From assembly GCA_900073065.1 (NCBI GenBank), contig FJOG01000005.1, positions 1,417,420-1,481,419 of the forward strand: DNA of 64,000 nucleotides. The letters run 5' to 3'. The position numbers and the translations under genes are program-made. Below, one piece after another: positions 10,752 to 21,549 of this stretch. The number at the start of each line of letters is the position of its first letter. Position 1 is the first letter of the stretch. This stretch comes from Phialocephala subalpina (Eukaryota > Ascomycota > Leotiomycetes > Helotiales > Mollisiaceae). A model generated the notes under the pieces. That model was not told the DNA's origin and searched no databases. It was given only the letters and a program-made list of their open reading frames with translations.

Positions 10752-11545
10752 ATGAAGCCAATAATCATCCTCATCCACGATGCCATGCACGACACCAGTA
10801 CATGGAACCTCATCACCCCAAAGCTCGAAGCACTTTCTTATCCCTCCTTCACAGTCCAACTTGCAACAAGCAACCCCAGCAAACCAAACTTGACACCATA
10901 CGATGATGCGAAAGCGATTCATGAGATCATGCTCCCACTCCTCGACGAGTGAAAGGATGTCGTGATCATTGCACATTCATATGGAGCAGTTCACGGCCTT
11001 GTCGCTATCGAGGGCCACGAACTTGCAGTAAGGAAGGAAAAGGGACTGAAAGGCGGAGTGAAGAGCTTCATGGCTGTCTCAAGTGTCTTGATCAGTGAGA
11101 AGGGGAAGACATGTGCGGAGATACATCGACGCTGCTTCGGATTAGGGTGATCTCGATTTCGAGGTAAGGCCTCACCTTCATTCAAATATGGCAGAGATGT
11201 TAATCGAATTTCTAGGCAGGCCTCGTCAAACCAAATACAAAAGCAGGACAAAACTTCTACAATGACCTCACCGATCAAGAGGTCGAGAAGAGGGGGAAGG
11301 TCCTGCGTCCTCACGCACTTTCTGCGTTCATGACACCGATTCCGTACTCGGCGAATGACTTGACGTGTCCGTTCTTTTACATGATGTGTGAGAATGATAG
11401 GGTTGTGCTGCCGCACCAGCAAGAGAGGATGGTGGGGGCTGTGAAGTCAGCGAGGATGGAGAAGATGCCGACTGGGCACTCCCCTATGATTAGCAGCCCT
11501 GATAAGTTTGTCAAAGTTGTTGAGAAGGTTGCTGCAACTTCGTAA
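10752..11545 (+). pseudogene. Alpha/beta-hydrolase, decayed
   Basis: The N-terminus MKPIIILIHDAMHDTSTWN and the nucleophile elbow VVIIAHSYGAVHG (motif GxSxG as AHSYG) identify an alpha/beta-hydrolase of the small esterase type common in fungi. The C-terminal half (FYNDLTDQEVEKRG, then FYMMCENDRVVLPHQQ and GHSPMISSPD with the catalytic Asp and His contexts) is also present. The gene is broken: TGA at 10950-10952 interrupts the reading just before the elbow, the frame changes somewhere at 11040-11145, and TAG at 11143 lies in the second frame. The old intron at 11164-11215 still has good borders. The first stop fits CGA to TGA or GGA to TGA. At least three lesions make a functional product unlikely. 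Confidence 0.78.
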
Positions 11546-11689
11546 CTTCTTCAGGTTCATCGTTTGAGCAGTAGAAAGCAGTACGTGAGATTCGCTGTAA
11601 TCACGTGGAAGCTTCCATATTGTAACCGTCATGGTTTGCATTTTCCCAGATCAGGATACAATCTCAGCTGAGATGGATTGAGGTAATCA
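11546..11689. other. 3' flank of decayed hydrolase
   Basis: Short stretch between the hydrolase relic and the AT-rich block; no feature seen. Confidence 0.4.
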
Positions 11690-12360
11690 AATTTGTATCA
11701 AAGTTATGAAATATGTATAAAGACTTCTTCGATTATTATTGAGTGATTTATTTTATATATGTATTATAAATCTATATTTTAATTATATATAAATATTATG
11801 ATTTTGCATTAACTATTCTTGGCAAGAATAATATTTGAAGTAAGGAGCTTGAGCGGATTTTAGTATTCTCACTCAAATTAGGCGAGACGCAAAGCTGGTG
11901 GCAGCATAGCGGATAGGGGGGACTTCATTCAACGAGCCGACAATGAATCGTTATAGAAAAGCCAAACCGACACGTGCTGGATGGGCCAATTTACGAAAGT
12001 ATATCGTTTTACTCATATGGGGACTAGGGGTCGAGAAAATGTAATTATTACGTTACGAAATAATGAGCTTTTAAGCCAATACGTAATAATGAGCTTGAGA
12101 TAGTTATCCGGTTACAAATATGCATAAAAAAGTGCATAAACAAAGTATAATTATACATAAAAAATACATTTTTAAAGCTAAAAATAGTAGAATTTGTTTT
12201 AACTGCGAAGATTTTGGAAGCTATTCGCGAATCCTAGCTCTCTGATTAGTTAGATTTGAGTCACGTGCGCCAATATAGAGTGTAATATTAAGTAATGAGC
12301 TTTTTTGTTACAATTACAATATTTCATAATGTGGTTCCTTATTACGTATTTGCTCGACCT
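11690..12360. repeat. AT-rich block, probable RIP-mutated repeat relic
   Basis: Composition turns strongly AT-rich, with runs of alternating TA and poly(A/T), and no coding potential on either strand. The decamer TAATGAGCTT occurs at 12061, 12087 and 12293, and variants of ACGTAATAAT recur around it. Such islands in Pezizomycotina usually come from repeat-induced point mutation of transposons, which turns C:G into T:A. No terminal repeats or transposase remnant could be recognised, so the element class is unknown. Confidence 0.5.
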
Positions 12361-12988
12361 CTAACGGGGACACCGACCACCACAATCTTCTGCGTGCATT
12401 GTCATTGGTATCTGACCCGGTACCCAGGCATTCGGTCCAACTGGGAATCGTGGCTGGAATCTCGCCGAGCAATCACGCGTTGTCTCAGTGCTCGTGCCCT
12501 CGCGGAGCCCTCGCGGGGAAACAAGAACGCCTCCCGGCCCAAGGCGTCGACCACCACCGCATTGCCTTTTTTCATCCGCATTCTGGGTTTTGATCTGTGC
12601 GCGCAGATCAAAACCCGTGTTCTGCGATGTCTGCAACCATAGGAGATCTCGGCCCATCGATGGCGTTTACAATGTCAGCCATGCCCCCTTTTCAACCGCG
12701 TTCCACGAATACACGTCGCAGATTACACCAAAGTAAGTTTAGCGTTGACATCCTTCGAGGGCGGGCTCGAGTCAGAACAGCAAAAAGAAAAAGCTCCCAC
12801 CGGCCGATATTGATTGCTTAGGAGGATTCAAGAATATGAAAAAGGAAATCGTATCAGATATCAAAGAAAGATTATGTAGGTAGGTTGGCATTCAGTCTTT
12901 GAAAGGACATCAACCGCCTGTCCCACGCGTTTGTAGTGAGGACTCGTCAATTCTCTATCACAGTAATTCTTTGAGCTACACAGAGAGC
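12361..12988. other. GC-rich non-coding patch beside the AT-rich block
   Basis: Composition flips abruptly to GC-rich for about 300 bases. Several frames are open on both strands here, as expected from GC-rich sequence, but none resembles a protein family. The patch contains a perfect 13-bp inverted repeat at 12585-12616. The remainder leads to the start of the membrane protein at 12989. Confidence 0.45.
12585..12616. repeat. Perfect 13-bp inverted repeat with 6-base loop
   Basis: The arms GGGTTTTGATCTG (12585-12597) and CAGATCAAAACCC (12604-12616) are exact reverse complements around TGCGCG. It could fold as a strong hairpin. Its position at the edge of the AT-rich block could mark the end of a mobile element or a recombination scar. 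Confidence 0.8.
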
Positions 12989-14193
12989 ATGGACCCTTCT
13001 ACCCCAGATACCAACTTCGCACCGAAGTACTTGATCCCATGCGGGGTGTTAGCCGCCATCGCACTTGGCCTTTGCACCACCAGGGTATATACTCGTCTGC
13101 GTCCTGTGAATTTCTTGGCCTGGGATGATTATCTGATTTCCATTGCAGAGGTAAGCCAGCGACCCAAAGATCCTAGTGGCCATCCCGCATACAACGGATA
13201 ATAACATCTGAAGTAGATACTTTCCCTTGTCGGTTATTTCACCGCAGCGGGGTCCACCGCACACGGATGGGGCCATCTCAGCTCTCACGTGTCTGAACCG
13301 AACAGAATACTTGCTTGGAAATATATGTTCGCAACGGAAATCCTTTGGATAATTTCCATAGGCTTGGTCAGAATATCAGTGGCGTGCTCCCTGCTACGAT
13401 ACAACGATACCAAGATCTGGAAAGGAATTCTGTGGATATTAATTGCCGTCCAAGTCATTACTTCCTTTGGTTTGCTTGTGTTTGTGTTTTTCAATTGTCG
13501 CCCCTTGCGCGCATTTTGGGAGCCTGTCCCTAATGTCCATTGCTGGAATCGGAAGTATGCGCTCGTATATGACTGGGTTGCTTCTTGTAATTACTCTTGA
13601 TTCTCCCATTGACTTTTGAAAGCTGATCAGAAGCAGCGACTGTTGTCTTGATGGACTTTATCCTCGCCATTATGCCCATTCAGCTTATTCGAACACTCCA
13701 CCGACCTCTTCCCGAAAGGATTCTAATTAGTTGCCTTATGGCAATGGGACTCCTCGCAACCACCATCGCAGCTATCAAGATGACTACTTTCAAAGGCGCG
13801 TTCCTTGGCGATCCGCTCTCGTCAACTGTTATTGGCTCACTTTGGGCTAAGCTAGAGGAGCAAGTAGGTATTATCGCTGCTTGCATGCCCTGCCTCAAGG
13901 GGCCTGCCGAGAGAATCTTGCGTCGTGTTGGGATTCTGGCGACGAATTTCGGACAAAGCATTGAGCTGCCGAGCTTTGTTGTGCCCCAGAGTCGAAAATC
14001 TGCTCCGCCGCAAGCTGTTCGAAGACAAGCTGGTTACGATGAGGCGATTCCTGAGAATGGCGATGTCAGGGTGAATAGCTCTACAATCAGCGCTTGGACT
14101 GGCACGACTATGGATCCAAAAACAATAGTTGACAATGCAAGTGGAAGTATGAGGATGGAAAGAACTATATCTGGACCTTGGGAATATGTTTGA
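12989..14193 (+). CDS. Fungal rhodopsin-like integral membrane protein
   Basis: Three exons, join(12989..13150,13217..13586,13637..14193), give 362 residues with matching phases. The order is that of the large fungal seven-span family (Fung_rhodopsin, SAT4-like): a first span PCGVLAAIALGLC followed by TRLRPVNFLAWDDYLI with the typical W-DDY signature, then spans around LSLVGYFTAAGS, ATEILWIISIGLVRISVACSLLRY, ILWILIAVQVITSFGLL, a loop with HCWN, a span after MDFILAIMPI, and a last loop and span around TVIGSLWAKLEEQVGIIAACMPCLKG. The polar C-terminus is about 90 residues. The role of this family is mostly unknown; a few members are linked to signalling or export, so no function is claimed. Upstream lies the repeat-rich block. 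Confidence 0.87.
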
Positions 14194-14812
14194 CGAGCTA
14201 CGCTTTTGACCCGACTCTTTGTTGCCGCCAAGGCCCTATGCAAGCTCTGAGGTGGCCTGAGATAGTATCCAGATTTAAACGTGAGCCGGTTTTGGTACTG
14301 AGTTTTACACTCGATAGTGGAATCGGTTGAATAAATTGAAGTCGCTTATATCCTCCAGAGCAAAATATACGCTGTCCTAGTCGTTAGAAGAGTCCGTTCC
14401 ATGAATCTGATAAATCTAGTGAATCTTAATTTCGACTTTCCGGATAGATATCGGGTCATTGGACGGAGCAAGTTACGTCAGACTGGAACAATCGCAGAGT
14501 TGTCAGTCGAGTGCGAAATAGGGGAACACTAGCTCCACTTCACTAACCGAATATTCATGTGAACTACACTCACGACAAATCTTTCCCAGATCTCCCCATT
14601 ACTCTCCTCAATCGCCCAAAACATCTCAACAATATCCGATCTTGTTCTTTTAATATCCTCACCTTCTCCTTCTCCACCACGAGCACTCAATTCGGCTTCA
14701 GCCCCTGCACAACTCCTAGACCTCCGCGCTCTTTTCACTCTCTACTAAACAGCTTTCTTTCCTACATACTATGCGAAGGGAACCTCAACATAGCCCACTC
14801 TACTCACTCACA
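14194..14812. other. Intergenic, promoter side of the 2EXR pair
   Basis: No gene seen. The last 200 bases are pyrimidine-rich (TTCTCC and CCTCC runs), a common feature of fungal 5' leaders. Confidence 0.5.
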
Positions 14813-16300
14813 ATGAACGGTATCTCTCACTCCTTGGCCAAGCTGCGCCTCGATGAGCGCTCCACAGCAGTCACGGGAGGTGAGAAATCACAGCCTTCTG
14901 ATACTCTTGCCCAGCTGCCCGAAGCCGACGGCAAGGATCAAATGACTGTCAGCATCCAGCCTTTTGGTGAAAGGCAAAGTGATGGTGACTCGGAGTCTCA
15001 AGAGGAGTTCGTGACTGAAGTCGAAGAACAACCTGCAAGCCAAGAACCAACCGAGATCGAAGCACAGACGGAGAGCGAAACACGAACTGAGGGCGATGGA
15101 CAATTCAATGAGGGAATCCAAATTGACTTTGCAGCTCCAAGCGTTAAGTTCTTGATCCAACCTTTTTATGCACTTCTAACACTTCGCAGCAACCCCCAAC
15201 CGAGTTCCACAAGTTTGATGACCTGCCCAAAGAACTTCGGCTCATGACTGGGAACAACACGCGCAACATCCACATATCATCGAACTCCAATCCAAAATTC
15301 GCACCTCGAACAGGCGCGACTCGGTCAACCAGGATTCCTTCCAGGACTGGGTTCGAGTCTCAGCACCATCCCGTCAGCCACCAGCCATCCTCCACGTCTG
15401 CGAAGAAGCTCGCCTTGAAGCACTCAAGCACTATTCCTTAACCAACTTCGAGACCGTGAGTACACCGAGGCGAACCATCCTCGACTGGAGATACAACGCC
15501 AAACTCGAGGAGCCTGAGCAGGCGGTCTACTACAATCCAAAATTCGACATCGTTTACTTTGGTGTTTATCCGACATCCCCGCTATGAGAAAAACATTGAA
15601 TAAGAACATCGTTATTCCACGTGTCGCCGCCTCCGTTGACGTGAACAAGGTCCCCCATCTCACGGCTATGAGAGTCTTACAAGGCGAAAACCCAACTATC
15701 CGAGAAGGAATCAAGGAAATCACCTTCGTCGTTCCAAGCTATCTATGGATCGAGGAATGCAACTTCGATCCAGAGGCATGCTTTGGTCCCACTGAATTTA
15801 CTGGGGTCGACAGAGAACAGCAAAGCGTTCATTCCACCTTGCAAAGACTGATCAAACGGGTGCGTCGTAAACATGGAGGTCACTGTGGACTTTTGAAGGA
15901 TGACATCAACAACTGGAAAGGTGATAGGATTCCGAGCTTTGCGTTCAAGAGCCTGCAACCTACTCCAGAACCAGGAAAGGCGTACGAAAGCATGTACATC
16001 CCTGAAGAAGCCCCACTCAACAATGACAATTGGCTTACTCTCAGAGAGATCGAAGCGCGGACCGGATGCATGATTAAGACAGAGCTTGCTGATGTGGATG
16101 CATACGAGGAGCTCTGGGGAAGTCCGGACTATGAGATTGGCTTCTATGGGACTCCAGATGTTGTCGAAGAGGCTAGGGGTTTAGTCAAAGAGGCACTTGG
16201 CAGGATTGCAAGGGCTCAAAAGGAGAAAGAGGAAGCTCGTAGACATATAACATTCGGGAGCCCACTCAAGTCAAGGGCGAACGACACTGACTGGTGGTAG
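14813..16300 (+). pseudogene. 2EXR-domain protein, copy 1, with two frameshifts
   Basis: A first exon of 110 codons (14813-15142, acidic and Gln/Glu-rich) splices over a 47-base intron to 15190, where the start of a 2EXR domain reads FHKFDDLPKELRLM. The frame then changes: the homologous continuation WEQHAQHPHIIELQSK lies one frame away from 15249, consistent with loss of one C (ATGACCTGG to ATGACTGG). It continues through RQPPAILHVCEEARLEALKHY and YYNPKFDIVYFGVYPTSP, then must shift again near 15580 to reach the tail ending at 16300. Neither shift can be a spliced intron because there is no room. The tail contains IEARTGCMIKTEL, shared with the next gene. An upstream in-frame ATG lies at 14771. 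This is either a pseudogene or carries two assembly indels. Confidence 0.72.
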
Positions 16301-17172
16301 GCTCTCAAGCGCATGGAGGGCATGGAAAGAATTTTCGATTATTTTATCTTTACTTAGATCTATGTGTCTTAGGGGAGGTCATTTTCAAAAAGCGACGCAG
16401 TGGAGTGGATGGCTTCGGGCCTTAGGGAGGAATGATAATACGAGCAACTTACTTGATCGTAGCAAAGAATTAATACTACGTACTTAATGAACCACTGTTA
16501 ATCTATATTCAAAAGCTCGAAGCCTTCAAGGTACTGTACGAAGACTACACATATACTTCGAAGCATTACCCAGCCTAATCAAGTTCCAAACATCACTTGA
16601 CATGGAAACGTGAAAGAGCACCCCACTGATGTCTTATATGCATTCATCTGCAACAACCTCGACTTCAATCAACAAACATCTGTCTTTCAGTGGACTTCAA
16701 ACGTCCAGCCTCGCGACATTTACCGAAGTGTCCCCCTTTCTCGTCCCCACTCTCGCTTAGCTAGCGGCACCTCCCCTTGACCGAATTGCATTTATTCAGG
16801 ACCGCACTCCTCTTCCTTCCTTTTCTTTCTTCTATCTACACAATATTCCACCGGCCACCTTTTTGGTCAATACCTTGTCTTGACTTTGACTTTTTTGGGT
16901 GGAAAGTTAGACACAATCACTCTCTTCATCGACCCGCATCAACACTTCGCCGTAGTAATCGTGCCAATTGACCTCCTCGTTTACTTCGATCCTCAGTATT
17001 TTGCAATAGTGTTCCCCGACCACGGTCAGCAATCTAGCCACGAGAAGCTCTCTCCCTCAAACCAAGATTCTTCACAACTCAATAACATCGACAAGATCTT
17101 ATCGACTACCGAAGTTGCGCTCAAATCCTAGGATACAGAAAATTCTATAAACGTCCGCGGACCTGATCAGAG
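16301..17172. other. Intergenic between the two 2EXR copies
   Basis: No gene seen. The second half is pyrimidine-rich (16670-16860) and probably served as the leader of copy 2. Open frames at 16777-17131 overlap each other and look spurious. Confidence 0.5.
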
Positions 17173-18295
17173 ATGGTAGGTAGCTGTTGGCCACATACAG
17201 ACTCGTATAGATCGGTTAACGAATGCAGTATCCCCACTCAATTTACACTCTTTCCCAAGCTTCCTGTCGAGCTGCGATTGAAGGTCTGGAAATACCAAAT
17301 GCAGGTCCCACGCATCATCGAGATGCAGTCCAGGCCGGGCAACATACCCGGGTTGGAAGTAACCCCGAATACTCGACGACCTCCAGCAATATTCCAAGTT
17401 AACAAAGAGGTCCGGGCAGAAGCCATGAAGGTGTACATGTTGCGAGTCTTCGACACTTTAGAATCCGGTCCTGTATCGAGGATTCTCTATTACAACCCAG
17501 AGCACGATATCATCTACTTTTCAGTAGTCCCTAACACCGCAACCATGGTCAAGTTCTTCAGTCAGGCACATCTGCAACCAATTCTTCGCATCGCATCGCA
17601 TTCGACTTGGATCTAGACTGGGTCGGTCAACGATTTTTACCATTCTGGCTTCACAACATCGGATATACCAATAACACTAACGCGGAATTTAGTGGTCAAA
17701 CATTGAGGGACATTTACATCGTGGTACCATCGAATCTCAATCCAGACACATATGGAATCGAGGATATCGACCCGGAGACTGGTATGCGACCCGCAGGCTC
17801 CAATGGTTTGGGTCATATCAACGAAAATCGAAGCGGAAGGTAATCAAGAGAATGCGACGGATCCAAGCGGATCAGGACAACAACCAACAACTTGATGGAC
17901 AATCTGGCGACCAATCATCTATTGTAACACCAACAATTCCGAGTCCGAGCTATCACTTCGTTACTCTCCATTTACACCACAACATTTTTGGACAATCCTT
18001 CGAGTCAATCGCCTTCAAAGACCCAGACATTCGCTTCTTCAATTCATTTGGCTCTGGCAGCCATCCTGACATCAAAGCTGTCGAAAATAGGACCGGATGT
18101 ACCATCAAGTTCCGGGTCTTTCACCAGGCTTACAATCACCCATCCGCATCTAGAACATTGGAGGAAGTGGGATTCATAGGACTGGAGAGCGGAATCGCGG
18201 AGGCTAGAGAGGTGGTCATGGCGCTCGTGGAGGAAGCGGGGGCGGGGGAACTTGTCAAGGTTACTGAGATTGCTGATAACAAGGAGGAGGTTTAG
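17173..18295 (+). pseudogene. 2EXR-domain protein, copy 2, with two frameshifts
   Basis: The 2EXR core FTLFPKLPVELRLKVWKYQM is complete, followed by RRPPAIFQVNKEVRAEAMKVY and YYNPEHDIIYFSVVPNTATM. At 17585-17602 a pentamer GCATC is repeated; removing one copy restores a continuous reading from RIA into FDLDLDWVGQRFLPFW. A second shift near 17825-17840 moves the reading from NENRS into a frame giving KVIKRMRRIQ, which matches LIKRVRR of copy 1. The tail to 18295 carries VENRTGCTIKFRV, the counterpart of copy 1. The two genes are thus tandem paralogues, each broken twice at different places. The 2EXR family is expanded in some Leotiomycetes and other Pezizomycotina, and its biochemical role is unknown. 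Confidence 0.75.
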
Positions 18296-18628
18296 AGGTC
18301 TTGACATCGTTGGCGATATTCTGGATTTTGGACCATTGATATCTTGGCAATAATCATTTGGATTCTCTTTCACACCTAGAAACCATGCAGTAGAATGAGG
18401 ACCGGTACCATGAAAAGCATCATTTGACCAAAACCAACGCTCTCCTAAAAGTGCCTACTCGGACGTGATGTGGTGTCACCTTCAATTTAGCAGGGACATT
18501 GGTCAACCTTTAAAGTATTCAAACGAACCAAAGTATCGACAAGAATGGAAGTATTTACAAACCCCTCTCCTCCTATTTACAAACCTCACACTTAACCCAC
18601 GTGACACCCCTACCCAGAGTTAAGAGCT
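18296..18628. other. Intergenic between convergent genes
   Basis: Short gap between the 2EXR copy 2 (plus) and the end of the xyloglucanase gene (minus); probably 3' untranslated sequence of both. Confidence 0.5.
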
Positions 18629-21549
18629 TTACTGCAAGCACTGCGAGTAGTATGCGTTGGAGTACGTGCAAGTCCATCCGGCAGGACAGATCGTTGGTCC
18701 AGTGTAGCCCGTTCCTCCACACTGTCCATACGCCGTACTTGTGCCCGTTGCAGTTGAGCTAATATTTGGTCAGCACACGTCAATTGAGAAAAAGGTAAAA
18801 ACTCACGCAGAAGTCGTCGAAGTAGCAGTCGTGCTGGTTGCCTTGGTGCTCGAACTTGAAGTTCCTACTACCGATGAAGAAGTTGTTGAGACCTTGGAAC
18901 TTGTGGAAGTCCCCGAACTCGTAGCAACACTAGAAGAGCTCGTTTTTGTCGACGTCGCCGTAACCGTAACAGGCGGCAAGCTCCCACTCGGCGCACCATA
19001 AAAAATCCCCCTTCCATTAGTGCCCACAAAAACCCTCCCATACGTCGCCATATCTGCACCCACAACATTCGCACTCGACGCCCCAAAACCATGAGCTGCA
19101 TCACTAATCATCGCCCAATTCAATCCCTGATCCTCAGTTTTGAACAGCGCTGTTACTGTATCGACGGTGAAGAATCCGTAGATGACGGGGTACCCGGATG
19201 TGGTTGAGGCGGCACCGAGTGCGAAACTGTAGCCGGCGGAAACGCCAGAGGAGATTTGGGTGAAGGTGGAGCCGTAGTTGGTTGAGTGGAAGAGGCCGAC
19301 GTCGGTGGAGGCCCAGATGTCGCCAGCGAGGGTGGGGTGGACGCGGATTTGGTTTACGACGGTTGAGGAGCCGAGGGTGGCGGTTTTTGTGAATGTTACG
19401 CCGGTGTCTGTCGAGAGGTAGAAGCTAGGACATGTCAACATTGGGTCTCATAAAAGGAAGGGCAAGCTCGCCTTCCAGCAGAGCCACCATAAAACACAGT
19501 TCCATTCCTCTTATCAGAAGCAATAGCAGCTCCCGAAGGAAGTGTTGGAATAGCACTGAACGTAGCCGTGTACTTCGAAATTACAGGCCCAGCAGTCGAC
19601 GACATAAGTAAAATCGTATCAGCATCAGCAGAGTATGCGACCTTCCCAGGTCCAGTGCTCAAAGACCCTCCATAGTACGGATTCCAAGTGACGCCATGGT
19701 CTGAGGAGGTGGCGATCTGAATAGCAGTCGAGCTTTCACCTGTGCGAACTACGTTTGCTGGGACGTTGCCAGCGTAGTCAAGATCGTGAGTTGTACCATA
19801 TGTTGGGGTATGGAATGCTTGTGCTGGTGCTGTGTCGAGGTTTGAGTGCAGGAAGCCGCCGATGTCGCCGACTGCTGACAGTAGCGGCGCACCGCCAGGC
19901 ACAACCAGCAGTGATAGAGCTGCAGTCTCTTCGATTCCTTGTGCGAGAGACTTGATGGTAACATTGTGCTCCGAGTCCCAGTTGAGGAGATCGTGGCTTC
20001 CGTAGATGGTAGCGCCAGTCCCATATAGCCAGTGATTGGAATCAAATGGGTCGATCGAGAGTGCCTCAACCATCCAGCCCACTCGTGAGATAAATTGTGC
20101 CGTAGAGGTGTTGTCTTGCAACCAAGGTGCCAGGGAGATATCGTAGCTATAATAGAAATCAAGAGTAGGGTATCCGTCCCACGCCCTAAGTGAGGTCAGC
20201 CAACAGTAGCCAATGCCTGCTCAGAGACAAAAATTACCAAATAGGAGACCATGTAGTTCCGTGATCGGTACTTCTCCACATGATCTCATCAGGCCACCAG
20301 CAATTTAAAGCCGCAACCATCAAAGTTCCAGGTTTCTGTAGATCAACGGACAGCCCTCCATATCCGTAATAAGTGCTTGCTAGCGAGGTCGGGCTTATAT
20401 CCGTCCACACCCCAGAAGTGATGTTATACTTGTGCACAGTGCCATTTGTCCCATCATAAGGACCTTCGCCATTAGCATAAGTCACGTATAGTGTATTGTC
20501 CGCAGGAGCGAGAACTCCTCTATGTGGGACGAATCCATATTGTGGTTCGCCAGCTACCCAAGCCCCTGAAAAGATGTTAATTAGAGTTTGGAGGAAAGGG
20601 ACTACGAGGGCTTACAAGTTACCCCGCCATCTTCGGATTTGAAGACCGATTGACCGGCATCCACAACGCCAACGAAGATACGGGGAGTAGCAGATCCCGA
20701 AGATCCAGTCGTGGTATCGAACGTAATCCAAGCAATCCCAACAGGATCAGAAGTATAAGACGAACTCGCATTCTGAAAGTAAGTACCTGCAAACCCGTCA
20801 AAAATGCCACAAAAATGCTCCAAGCACAATTACCTGTCCATTTGAACGCAGTAACATTGTTCCAAGTGACACCATAATCTGTGCTCTTCCACAATCCATG
20901 CCCACTTCTAGCGCCGAAGTAAACGATGTTGTTGCTATGAGGGTCGACAGCAAGACGCTGAGAAGTCAGCTTGGAGGTTTTAGAGGGATATGGTGGATTT
21001 TACCTCGCCTATGCCACGTCCAGGCATGTTTCCTCCGACTTTGAAAGGGAGCTTGGTCTCCGCCCATGTGTTGCCTTGGTCTGTTGAGCGGAGGATAGAT
21101 CCGACGTTTGGATCCCATTCATTGGTGTACATGCCAACCGCAAGGTACAATCGGCCGGTATCCACTGGATCGGTAGCAAGTGCATCGACACCCCAGTTGT
21201 GCCTGCGAGGTCAGTCAAAATATTTGTTTGCAGCCGTTCTGCTTACCAGTTGGAACTGTTGACTGAGTCTAGTAGCGGGGTCCATGAGTCGTCTGAGTTT
21301 AGACGATATGCTCCCCCGATGTCTGCTCGAGCGTAGGCCAATCCTTTGAGAGTCGGATTGAACACAATTCCCGGGATGAAACCACCCCCACCTGATCCAG
21401 TAGTCAGCTTGACCATAGATTGATTCAAAGATACTAAACGTACCTCCAATTCTAACATTTTTCCACGTAAACGCTTGAGAAGCAGCAGCATCAACAGAAG
21501 CCGACAGAAAGCCAGCAGCCAAAACGGCCGCGCTACTCAGAAAATGCAT
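18629..21549 (-). CDS. Secreted GH74 xyloglucanase with C-terminal CBM1
   Basis: Nine exons, complement(join(18629..18758,18807..19424,19472..20185,20238..20565,20616..20786,20834..20957,21004..21202,21247..21391,21444..21549)), give 844 residues; all phases agree. A signal peptide (about 1-22) precedes two seven-bladed beta-propeller domains typical of GH74 endo-xyloglucanases, with repeated sialidase-like blocks such as STDHGTTW and [10 protein letters not shown]. The likely catalytic acids are D58 in [10 protein letters not shown] and D465 in VGDIGGF. A Ser/Thr-rich linker (roughly 740-805) leads to a complete CBM1 with four cysteines ([19 protein letters not shown] onward) that binds cellulose. 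The enzyme would cut xyloglucan in plant cell walls. The intron at 19425-19471 starts with GC instead of GT, forced by the family reading GSAG joined to SFYLSTDTG. Introns are 44-52 bases. Confidence 0.93.

Noticed and set aside
12361..12657. Open frames on both strands of the GC-rich patch
   Set aside because: High GC lowers stop frequency in all frames; no translation is recognisable.
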